This document shows positions 12,321 through 24,185 of a stretch of DNA of 64,000 bases, piece by piece; the stretch's first letter is position 1, and the number at the start of each line of letters is the position of its first letter. The stretch comes from Theobroma cacao (lineage: Eukaryota; Streptophyta; Magnoliopsida; Malvales; Malvaceae). The stretch spans positions 36,804,917 to 36,868,916 of the forward strand of contig NC_030854.1 in assembly GCF_000208745.1 (NCBI RefSeq), in the 5' to 3' direction. The notes below the pieces were generated by a model that was given only the letters and a program-made list of their open reading frames with translations, made no database searches and was not told the origin of the DNA. The position numbers were made by a program, and so were the translations under genes.

Positions 12321-15300
12321 ATGGCTGAGTTAGGGCAACAGACGGTGGAGTTCTCGAGTTTAGTGAGCCGAGCAGCCGAGGAATCGTTCTTGTCATTGCA
12401 AGAACTCGTGGAGAAATCGAAATCAAGCGACCAATCGGATACGGAGAAGAAGATTAATCTCCTTAAGTATATAGTCAAGACCCAGCAACGGATGCTTAGA
12501 CTCAATGTTCTTGCTAAGTGGTGTCAGCAGGTGAGTTCGACTCGCTTGTGTTTTCCTCGAGCTCACTTAGCTAGCTGGGTTTCACCTTTTGTCTTGCTAA
12601 AAGATTTGTGGGTTTTGTTGAAATTAAAGTTTTCTGTTTTAAAAGATTTGAGTTCTTTTCTTTCTTTTTTCCTTTCCTTTTTTGTTTTTTTTGTGGTAAA
12701 AGAATTGTTGGTTTTGCGTTTTAAATCAGTGACTCAGTTAAACTGGTAGAATCTTTGTTTTTAGTTGTTTGATTACCGAGCTATTGAAATTGGAACTAAA
12801 GATTTATTTTTTAATTTAAGTGTAATTTTTCTTTTGTATCTGGCTTTGTAATGTATCTAATTTTAGTGAATCCGAATCCCTTGAAGTGTAGAAATGAGGT
12901 ACTGTTATGGAATTTCAGCTTAGTATTTGAGAGTCATGGAAGGAGGAGGAAGAAATACAAATATTTGGAAAACAAATGCTGTGAAAAGTTAATCAAGAGT
13001 CAGTTTTGGTTGTTTTAATGCCCATCTCTTATTCAAAAAACTAGTAATGTGCTCAAATAGATTTATAGTGGGAGGACGAAGGTGTAAGAGTTTACCTGAC
13101 GAATGCTGGAGTATTATGGATATGCTTACTTTTTTACTTCTATTAACCATGCTACGAGTTGCAACGCCTTTTATGACTTCAATGTTCTATGCCAACCCAT
13201 TAGATCATGCCACTATAGTAGTTGGACTCAGTGTAGCTATCAACTTCAATGGTATAATCCTTCGATATAAGTGTAGACTCTGTGGAAGTTGAATATCATA
13301 TGAAGATGCACCTTAAGATTTTGCAGGCTTTTGTAGTATTAATTAATGTTTTACATCATTTTAATCGTGTTTGTTGGGCCATCAAAGAGCAAGTATCATC
13401 TGACTCATTTAAGGAGTTAAACTCTTATGATGTGCTACTACTAAATTGTGTGTGAAAGTAAGTATGTATTTCTGATTCTTTAATAAAATTCCATTGAGTC
13501 TTCTCCACATGGGAATTAATTGACATATTAGCTATATATGTTCATATTTAGCCTTATCTTGTGATGTGCAGGTTCCATTGATACAGTATTGCCAGCAATT
13601 GGTATCTACTTTGTCAAGTCATGATACATGTTTCACCCAGGCTGCAGACTCGTTATTCTTCATGCATGAGGGGCTACAGCAAGCTCGGGCCCCTGTCTAT
13701 GATGTTCCATCTGCTGTTGAAGTCCTACTCACAGGATCATATGAGCGTTTACCAAAATCTATAGAAGCTGTGGGTATGCAAAGCTCATTAAGTGAAGATC
13801 AGCAGAAGCCTGCTTTGAGAAAGCTGGACACACTTGTACGCTCTAAATTACTTGAAGTTTCACTGCCCAAGGAAATTTCTGAAGTGAAAGTTTCCAATGG
13901 TACAGCTCTGCTTCGTGTAGATGGCGAATTTAAGGTGTTAGTTACTCTTGGTTATCGAGGACACCTATCAATGTGGAGGATTTTGCATTTAGAATTACTT
14001 GTTGGTGAGGGAAGTGGGCTTGTGAAACTAGAAGAGATGAGAAGGCATGCTCTTGGTGATGATTTAGAACGCAGAATGTCTGCAGCAGAGAATCCATTCA
14101 ATACCTTATACTCAGTTCTGCATGAGCTTTGTGTTGCACTTGTTATGGACACTGTGATAAGGCAAGTACAGGCACTTCGACAAGGGAGATGGAAAGATGC
14201 TATTCGCTTTGAGCTGATATCTGATGGAGGAAGTGGTGGTTCCACACAGGTGAATCAAGATAATGAATCTGATTCTGCTGGTCTAAGAACTCCAGGATTA
14301 AAACTTGTCTATTGGTTAGATTTTGATAAAAACTCGGGTGCTTCAGACTCAGGAGCTTGCCCATATATAAAAATTGAACCTGGACCAGACCTGCAGATTA
14401 AGTGTCAACATAGCACTTTTGTTATAGACCCATTAACTGGCAAGGAGGCAGCGTTCTCCCTTGACCAAAGTTGCATTGATGTTGAGAAGCTGCTGTTAAG
14501 AGCTATATCGTGCAATAGATATACTCGCCTGCTGGAAATTCAGAAGGAGCTGGTGAAAAATGTGCAGATTTGCCGAGCTACTAGTGATGTTGTTCTCCAC
14601 TCACAGGCTGATGAACCTGACAGTGAGCATAAAAAGGTTGCTTCCCTTTTATTATGGGTTTATTTGCTGACAACTTACTCAGGAATGTCATAGTAAAGGA
14701 TCATGCATGAATGGTCATGGAGCCTAAGGACAAAGTTTTTTTCACTTTACGTCTAACTCTCAATTTAACTGGAGATTTTTATCTCTGTCCTATCTTCAAT
14801 GGGGAAAAAAGAATCAACCAATTGGACTTGATTGTTTTTAAAAAGGTTTAAATGATTCTTTGTATGTATATATGTTGTGTATAAAAGATCTTGTGTGTTT
14901 CTTTTTTTTTTTTAAATTACTGTCACTTACATGTGAAAGTGATGAATTTCCTTATGATGCTGCTCGCAAATTGGCACTTAAAAAAGAATTTTGCTATTTT
15001 TTTCTCCACCAACACAATCCTATATTAGGAGATAGAATATACATGGGCAAAAACTATAGTGTTGTTGTTTCATTACTTTGTCTTTGAAAACCTGCTTTCA
15101 TCACTATAGTCTGTTGCTCGAGTTTGTGATTCTGGTATCACCGATGATACTTTGTGGTAACTTCTCTTTTCTCCATTTTGTGCTGCAGAAGGATGCTAAG
15201 CTTGACAATAAGGAGCATGAGGGGCAAGAAGTATTACGTGTCCGTGCTTATGGCTCATCATATTTTACCCTTGGAATAAACATAAGGTTCTATTCTTTAC

Positions 15301-18300
15301 CCCTTCAAATAATGTATAATTTCCTCTGTGTTTAGTACTTGATTTTTTTCACTTTGCTCTCCTCTACCACATGTGTGCACTTGCCTTTAGTAATCCATTC
15401 TCAACATTAGGAACCTATTGATATGAAGGAAAAACAGAAAAGATCAGTGCCCATAGCGTTCACTTCTATGATCTAGTTGATATAGCATTTAGCATTGAGA
15501 ATGTAATTCCTTGTGTAAGTAATTTAAGATCCAGGTAATTAGTTGCATGTGGAAAGCTATATGCATGCCTGTTTAACTATGGAAGGATTTGGTCACATTC
15601 CTAGAAGAGTTTCAGTGGTCCTTGTTTTAGACCATGGTAAGTGTAGGAACTATGGTTCATGCAAGCAGATTCTAAGATTGTTGCTGCGCTTGAAATTTGA
15701 CGTTCTGCCATTGAAGTGAGGTTGGATTATCTAGCAATTCAGCCTGCAAACATATTTGCTGTGCACTTTGATGAGTGTTGTCTCTGGCTTTCACTAGCAC
15801 AAGAACCAGTTAACTTGGTTCTTCATTTTCACAGGGCTAATGGAACCTTTCTTTTACTGTAAGGGTTTCATTCATTACTAAAATTTACCGGTTATCCATG
15901 AGTTGGGTCCATTCTAGATTGAAAAGTATCTTATATTTTATCAGAAAACTAAGCAACAGTGTTGTTTCTTAACTTAAAATTGGCAAGGGAATTTTACTTG
16001 CTTGATCTAGCAAGAAGTTCTTTTAAGAAATTTTATGTTTAGAGATATGTGCATGGTTTTCAAAATGTTTTGGAAGTAGAAGAAGATATTATTATATGAA
16101 GTGTTGGAAGAGTTGGCTTTACTGGGATCAAACCTAGCAAGAAATTTTCTTTTCTAGGTTATCAGATGTATTATTTCTGCTTTTGCCACTTGAGTATTAC
16201 TCGTACCTGACTTTCGAGGATGCCCTTCACGCCTCTCTCTCAGAAAATAACAATGGGGCACTTTCAGTTGTACTTGGTGATTCTTTTGCTGCTTCTCACC
16301 TTGTTAATTTTTTCCATTTAATGACTTTTGAGCTGTCATCTTTACACTTGTACTTAGTTGTGTTAATGAGCATGTCTTTGCCTAGTTTAGGATTATTGAA
16401 AGTTTGTTTTGGATTGCAGGAATGGCCGCTTTCTTCTCCAGTCATCCCAGAATATTCTCTCACCTTCAGCATTGTTAGATTGTGAAGAAGCTTTAAATCA
16501 AGGAACGATGACAGCGGCTGATGTTTTTACTAGCCTGAGAAGCAAAAGTATATTACATCTATTTGCCTCTATTGGCAGATTCTTAGGCCTCGAAGTAATC
16601 AACTCCTGCCTTTTTGTTTGTTGTTACTAATTGCTGTATAGTTGCATTTGTGTTTCATTTGTTTGTTTGCTATAAATTAATGAATCTGGATGTTTGATTC
16701 TTGTAGGTCTATGAACATGGTTTTGCTGCAGTGAAGGTGCCCAAGAACCTTGTGAATGGTTCTGCTGTACTGGTAATGGGGTTTCCTGACTGTGAGAGTT
16801 CTTATTTTCTGCTGATGGAACTTGATAAGGATTTCAAGCCTCTGTTTAAACTGCTAGAGACTCAGCCAGATCCATCAGGGAAGGGTCCGTCATTTAATGA
16901 CTTGAATAATGTGTTGCGCATCAAGAAAATTGACATTAGCCAGATGCAGATGCTTGAAGATGAAACAAATTTAAGCATACTTGACTGGGGAAAATTACTT
17001 TCATATTTGCCTAATATTGGGGGTCCAAATCAGACCTCTGAACATGGCCTTCTTTCTGAATTCAACCTAGATAGTTCTATGCAGATTTCTGGGGGTCCTT
17101 CATTAAGCTTTTCATCAATTGTTGATGAAGTTTTTGAAACTGAAAAGGGGACATCTGCCACTCCTTTTCCTTCTCAGAATTTTTCTTCATTCAGCTCATC
17201 TCCTGCTTCTCATCTTGGTTCTGTCCCGATGAATATTCATGGTGTAAAAGCTGGAACACCCTCTCCAAAGTGGGAAGTGGGTTTGCAGGTCTCACAGCTT
17301 AATAATGTTGCAAAAGTATCAAGTCCAGCCACTCATTATGGTAGTTCATTATATCCATCAAGTGGTCTGAAGGGCTCACTTCAGTCTAGTTCTTTTGGTT
17401 CATTGTCTTCTGGTACAGGAAGAGGCACATCTGCGAAGAAGCTATCCACTTCAAAATCTGATCAGGATCTGGCTTCTCTTAGATCTAATCACTCAGTTGA
17501 GCTTGGAGCATTGGATGAAGATCAGTTGAGATTGCTAAATGATACTTCAAAGGATGCACTGTCAGCAAGTAGGTCATCTCGACTATTATCTCCACCCAGA
17601 CCAACTGTTCCTCGAGTCTCTGCACAAATTGCAAAGCCTAATGGACCTAGAAGCTCATCCTCCGCAAATCTAACTGCATCTGTTAGGTTTGCTGGATCAA
17701 GCCCTTTGGCTTCACCACCCGTATGTAAGATACCTTCTCTGAGTTCATCCTTTTTCTGGATCTGTCTGTTTAAATTTGTTTTATGGTTAGGTATAATTGA
17801 CTGGCAAAATGCACCTTTTGCAGCCCAGGCAGCAGAAACTCCAATTTGTCATGGTACTTCTCATGATGTTGCCAAACATGACAAAAATCCACGAAAGCGT
17901 ACAGTTTCAGATATGTTGAGTTTGATTCCATCTCTCCAAGGCATAGAGGCTGATGCAGGAATTCGTAAGAGAAAGAAAACCTCTGATGTGGCTTACACCC
18001 AGCAGCCTTCATCACAGGTGCTTATTTCTACAGAAATGATCAATAAAACTGAAGTATACAGTTATGGGAATCTTATAGCTGAAGCAAATAAAGGGAATGC
18101 ACCTTCTTGCATCTATGTTTCTGCTCTTCTTCATGTGGTAAGACATTCTTCACTCTGTATTAAACATGCAAGACTAACTAGCCAGATGGAGGAACTGGAC
18201 ATTCCATATGTTGAAGAAGTGGGTCTAAGAAATGCATCCTCCAATATATGGTTCCGACTTCCATCTGCCCGAGGTGATTCATGGCGGCATATATGCTTGC

Positions 18301-21300
18301 GACTTGGCAGGCCTGGACGCATGTCCTGGGATGTCAAGATAAATGACCAACACTTTAGAGATTTGTGGGAACTTCAGAAGGGAGGTAATAATACACCTTG
18401 GGGTTCTGGCGTACGCATAGCCAATACATCTGATGTGGATTCTCATATTCGTTATGATCCAGATGGTGTTGTTCTGAGCTATCAATCTGTTGAGGCAGAT
18501 AGTATTAAGAATCTGGTGGCAGATATACGAAGGCTCTCTAATGCTAGAATGTTTGCTCTTGGGATGCGGAAATTGCTTGGGGTTAGAGCAGATGAGAAAC
18601 CTGACGAAGGCAGTGCAAACTCTGATGTTAAAGCATCAGTTGGAGGCAAAGGTGCTGTTGATGTTGCTGATAAGTTATCAGAACAGATGAGAAGGTCTTT
18701 CAAAATTGAGGCCGTAGGACTGTTGAGTTTGTGGTTTTGCTTTGGATCAGGTGTTTTAGCTCGCTTTGTTGTGGAGTGGGAATCAGGTAAAGAAGGCTGC
18801 ACAATGCATGTGTCCCCTGACCAACTTTGGCCTCATACCAAGGTTTGTTTTTCTAATTCTTTCTTTTTAAATTGAAATTTTTCCTCATCTAGTACTTTTT
18901 CTCATTTATTTTACCTTTATTTTATACATAAGTTTTAATCATGCTTTTCATTCTGATTTGGTGTTTGAATACAATCCTCCGGTATAATCTCCATGACACA
19001 TTCATATGTTCTATGGCCTATGCCAGTCCTATTCATTTTTTATTGGTATCATTTGTGAGCAACTTATTAATTTTCTTCCATGTTTCTTTTTCCTTATGTA
19101 AAATTACAAAATGTCTTGGCCTATCTTTAACTTTTTTCTTTTTTTTCCCTAAGAACTTGACTAAGAATGTTAGATGGGCTTAAGATAGTGGCATTTATTC
19201 TGAGTTTTTCAGAATTACACTGAATGAAAGGTTACCGGTGCCATCTTGGTTGATTTTTTTTTTCCTGTAATTGGGTGAAGGGGGATTTGAACTTTGCTTT
19301 TAAAGTAGGGAGATCATGCACCAACCAATGAGCCAAATCTCGGGCTTTGATGCTTGGATGAATACTTTAATACCTTTTACTTTGCTAGCTTTTGGACAAA
19401 TGGTTGTTATCTTAAAGTTGTTGCATCATTTTGTTGGAAGTGGACTGATATAAAGGTTGATCATTTATGAGCATAAGGAGTTCCCTCAACTGATCAGTAA
19501 ACCAGTAACCTACATGTATGTGTTTAAGTAGGGTTTCAATGGAAATTTCCTGTGAACTACATTGTAGCAGTGTGTGATAACTTATGAGATGTGGCTTGAT
19601 AAATATGAATAAGCTAATCTCACATAAGCAATGGGGAATGTTTTTCATCTTAAACACATGATACTTTTTCAACTTTGGAATATAATGTAGATTACTTTGT
19701 ATTCTGGATAGTACAGGAACTTGGCTTGGGTTCAAATCTAACCTTTCTTGGTTCCAGTTACCTATGATTGCTATAAATGCACTAATTTATTCAGTTGCTT
19801 TGTACAGTTTTTGGAAGATTTCATAGATGGAGCTGAAGTTGCATCCCTCTTGGACTGCATTCGGCTTACTGCAGGACCTTTGCATGCTCTTGCAGCTGCA
19901 ACTCGGCCTGCTCGAGCTAGTCCTGCTCCAGGAGTCCCTGGAGCATCTGCAGCTGTTTCTTCCATGCCAAAACAGTCAGGTTACATACCATCCCAGGGAC
20001 TTCTGCCAAGTAGTTCAACTACAAATGTTAATCAGGCTGCTTCTGGTCCAGCAGGAAATCCTGTTGCATCTGGTTCCGCAAGCTCTCTGGGAAATCATGG
20101 CCTCCATGGGGCTGGAATGTTAGTTGCCCCTCCAGGGAGAGGTGGCCCTGGCATTGTCCCCAGCTCACTGTTGCCCATTGATGTTTCTGTTGTATTACGT
20201 GGTCCATATTGGATACGCATAATATATCGCAAGCGTTTTGCAGTTGACATGCGATGCTTTGCTGGAGATCAGGTTTGGCTGCAACCAGCGACACCACCTG
20301 CAACACCACCCGCGGGGGGATCTTCTGTCGGAGGGTCCTTACCATGTCCACAGTTCAGGCCTTTCATTATGGAGCATGTTGCCCAAGAATTAAATGGATT
20401 AGATTCTGGTTTCACCAGTGGTCAACAAACAGTTGGCCTGGCAAATTCAAACAATCCAAACTTGAATTCAGGTCCACAGCTTTCAGCAAATGGAAATAGA
20501 GTTAATCTCCCTACTTCGGCAGCAATGTCTAGGGCAGCAAATCAGGTAGCTGGTTTAAACCGTGTGGGAAATGCCCTTCCAGGATCACCAAATCTGGCTG
20601 TTGTGAGCTCGGGATTACCAATACGTCGATCGCCTGGTAGTGGTGTTCCTGCACATGTAAGGGGGGAACTGAATACAGCTATTATTGGTCTTGGTGATGA
20701 TGGAGGATATGGAGGTGGATGGGTTCCTGTTGTTGCTCTTAAGAAGGTTCTGAGGGGTATTCTCAAGTACCTTGGAGTTCTATGGTTATTTGCCCAGTTA
20801 CCAGATCTTCTGAAAGAGATCCTGGGATCAATCTTGAAGGAGAATGAAGGCACACTTTTGAACTTGGACCTGGAACAGCCTGCCTTGCGTTTCTTTGTGG
20901 GGTAAGATAATGAAAGCTCTAAATTTACAGTCACAATATGTTTCTCTAGTTACCTTTCCCACACGCAGGAAACTTCTGTCTTTAGTTCTTGTTTTCTCTT
21001 TATATTGATGAATTTGCTGGCTTTATGTTCAAAGTACATGATTAATTTGGTTGCTTCAATTGCCCTTGGGACCAATAGATGGATAATAATTTATGTACAA
21101 GATATGATAATTAGGATTACTTCTAACCATGACCAATATAAAGGTACAGATGCCTAGCATTGAATGTGTCAACCTCCTGTAGAAGTTTCCTGTTGGTTCG
21201 CATGGCTAGGTGTGTTTCGACCATCTGAAAATTTGGTTGAATCTATTGTGTCTTGCATTGTAATTCCTGAAAGACAATGAATTCAGTAGAGAGAGTTATG

Positions 21301-22515
21301 CAGAAGACATGGTGGTCAGTCTTAGGCTATTTTGTGTGCTGATATCACTATGGGAAGACAGGAACTGCTTTCAGATGAGTGTTTGCAGCTTCAAGTTGTA
21401 GTATGGGATTTGACTTCCTAACTGACCACATTGTTTCCTTTCCATATGATTATTAAGCTTTTTTTTATTATAAAAATTAGAAAATAGAAAGATTTCAGCG
21501 AACATGGCTAGCTAACCAAATAAAAGTATGGGATGAAAATAGAGATGGAAAAGTATAATATAATTGATTGGGATTCATTTGGCACATAGCCTTGGCTGGA
21601 TAATGAGACAGTGAAACAGGGGAGGACAGTGCAACATTGTTGATTGTTTGATTTCTTTTGGAATGCTCCTTTCTCTTTAGGCTGATTTTCAGTTATTATA
21701 TATGGAGGAAATCTGTGTTTGGATAGTCATCTGATTGCTTCTCTTTCTGCAGGGGCTATGTGTTTGCTGTAAGTGTCCACAGAGTTCAACTTCTTCTTCA
21801 GGTTCTTAGTGTGAAGCGCTTCAATCAGCAGCAGCAGCAACAGCAGCAACAAAACAATGCTAATGCTCAAGAGGAATTAACTCAATCTGAAATATGTGAG
21901 ATATGTGACTACTTCAGTCGCCGCGTTGCATCAGAACCCTATGATGCCTCACGAGTTGCATCATTCATTACTCTTCTCACGTTACCTATATCAGTTTTAA
22001 GAGAATTCCTTAAATTAATAGCATGGAAGAAAGGTTTAGCCCAGACACAAGGTGGAGATATAGCTCCTGCACAGAAACCCCGAATTGAGTTATGTCTTGA
22101 AAATCATACTGGGGTAAATGTTGATGATAGTTCCGAAAGTTCATCCATGACTAAAAGCAATATCCACTATGATCGACCTCATAACTCCGTGGATTTTGCA
22201 CTGACCGTTGTACTTGACCCTGCCCATATACCTCATATAAACGCTGCTGGTGGCGCTGCTTGGCTGCCGTACTGCATCTCAGTGAGATTAAGATATTCAT
22301 TTGGTGAAAACCCCAGCGTGTCCTTTCTTGGCATGGAAGGAAGCCATGGAGGACGAGCGTGCTGGTTGCGTCTCGATGACTGGGAGAAATGCAAGCAGAG
22401 GGTGGCTCGAACTGTGGAGGTTAGTGGGTGTACAGCAGGAGATGCTGCTCAAGGAAGGTTGAGGGCAGTGGCAGACCATGTACAAAGAGCACTCATTTGT
22501 GCATTCAAGGATTGA
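12321..22515 (+). CDS. MED14: Mediator of RNA polymerase II transcription subunit 14 (STRUWWELPETER)
   Basis: MED14 is the backbone subunit joining the head, middle and tail of Mediator. In Arabidopsis, SWP controls the duration of cell proliferation. Coding exons are 12321-12530, 13572-14636, 15189-15286, 16420-16594, 16707-17720, 17829-18842, 19808-20901 and 21753-22515. They total 5433 nt, or 1810 residues, close to the family's usual length of about 1700. The N-terminal MED14 domain is at the start (MAELGQQTVEFSSLVSRAAE onward). A Ser/Pro-rich disordered region occupies most of exon 5, with a basic patch GIRKRKKTSD in exon 6. Exon 7 is Gly/Ala/Pro-rich. A glutamine run encoded by mixed CAG/CAA lies at about residues 1582-1590 (near 21826-21852). 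The ATG at 12321 is preferred because it is the first ATG before the conserved N-terminus. The 108-nt intron 17721-17828 is stop-free and a multiple of three, so its retention would add 36 residues. Confidence 0.97.
19255..19345 (-). repeat. tRNA-derived SINE-like remnant in MED14 intron
   Basis: On the minus strand a box A-like word (TGGCTCATTGGT) is followed about 45 nt later by a box B-like word (GTTCAAATCCC), and then by an A-rich tail (a T run on the plus strand around 19252-19263). This is the layout of an RNA polymerase III promoter in a plant SINE head. Similar sequences occur at three other places in this window. It is too degenerate to be a tRNA gene. Confidence 0.55.
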
Positions 22516-24185
22516 GAGATGGTGTGGGCAAAGACGGATTCACAGATCCTAGGAGCCTTTTTTTTGGTAGCATCATGTAACTACAAGTTTGAAGAAAAAG
22601 TTTTACTTGTGTCTAGTGATTTAATTAGCATTTTCTCTGTAAATTTGATTAGTGTTAATATCACACAACTGGCAAGTTCTTTTAAGGAAGTTCTTTTTAG
22701 CAATCCTTAGCTCTCAGCCTCAAAGATATTTTCTAAGATTTAAAGCATGATAAAAAGTTATAAGTAGGGTTCTTCTTCAACAATTATGAGGATTCGACTT
22801 GAAGATGTGTTACCGCTCCTATCCTTTTCAAAGTGTCCCAAGATTTTTAACTCATTGTGCTTTGGAAGTCCAATTTGTTTGTTTCCTCTTCCAGTCACAT
22901 AGGGTTTTGATAATGTAATATCAGCCAAATGAAAGTTAATGTCCAAGTTCCTAATACTTTTGTAACCTTAATTATTACGGACTTGAAAAGATTATTTATA
23001 AGTTTTTTTTGATTATCAAGAACTCGAAGAGTCTTTAAGTATCACGAACTTGAAGAAAATAACACTTTCATAAAGATCTCATAATTATTACGAATTTGAA
23101 AATCGTAACATTTAAAAAAAAAAAAAAATCCTTAATATCACAAACTCCAAAAACATAACCTTTAATTATCACGAAATTGAATATGTGAAATCTTTTATCT
23201 TGAATCGCTATCCTTTCTGTCAAACCAAAAGCCTCAAAACCCATAAATTGTGTAATATTTTATGTTTCATATTTATCCTCTTTTCTCCCCAACTAAAGGC
23301 ATATTCCCATAAAATATGCAGTTGACACTTTGGAATTTAGGTTGAATTCTCCAGAGTGATCATCATTCACCACCAGATTAAATTCTTTTTGTACTATTCC
23401 AGATAAGAAGAAAAGTGTCACATCCTTTACCCCCTCCCCCTCCCCTTTTTGGTAGTAGATGTATACATTACAAAAAAAAAAAAAAACATACAGCTTCTCT
23501 GCCTCCTTTCTCTCTCCAATAACTCATCCCATTCAGCAAAATTTCAAAAAGGGGGCTCACCTCACTTTTGTAGAAACAACAAGCTCAACCTTAGACACAG
23601 TGTTTAGCAAACTTCTTTATGAATAACCAGAAAGTTCCCACAAAGCAGTCCATTATCAAATTTCAACTTGAATTAAAATTTTTCTGCAAATGCATCATAC
23701 ACATACCTATCCATCCCTTTTCAATGGTCCCACTTCCCACTATCCCAGAGACAAAAAGAAAGAAAGCGAGTTCCCACCACTCAGTATTTTTTTTTTTTTG
23801 GGTCATCCTCCACTCACCCAGCTATGGATATTAGAAGAGGAAAACATCAATGAAACCTTTGAAAAGTTTTTTTTTTCCCTTGACTACACCATGGAGTGTA
23901 ACATCAAGATGCCTTTCCAAGTTTTTTTTTCAAGATAGGCATGGAAAACACTCCTTTTTTTTTCTTTGCTTTTGGAACAAAACTGGAAAAAAGAAGGATG
24001 GAAAAGGTTGCACTGACTTGATTGATGTTGCCAATGAGTGTTCCAAAGATTGGACCAAAGCACGAAATAGCCATCGCGTGTGAGTACAGGACAGGACTAT
24101 TACAGGATTTGGGACCCCAAAATGCACGGTAAGGAGTCATTTTTACGGGCATGCACACGCGGTTGCATCATGCTGTTGTTTTGCT
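22516..24185. other. Convergent intergenic space between MED14 and the bHLH gene
   Basis: This holds the 3' flanks of two convergent genes. No further gene is supported. It contains a degenerate minisatellite (annotated separately), several poly(A)/poly(T) runs near 23118-23130, 23472-23486 and 23788-23800, and short open frames that match nothing recognisable. Confidence 0.55.
22965..23200. repeat. Degenerate minisatellite with TTAATTATYACGAAYTTGAA-like units
   Basis: About six variants of one phrase follow each other: ATTATTACGGACTTGAAAAG, ATTATCAAGAACTCGAAGAG, GTATCACGAACTTGAAGAAA, ATTATTACGAATTTGAAAAT, TAATATCACAAACTCCAAAA and AATTATCACGAAATTGAATA. Spacing is about 35-45 bp. The array is old and diverged, and its borders are approximate. 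Confidence 0.55.
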
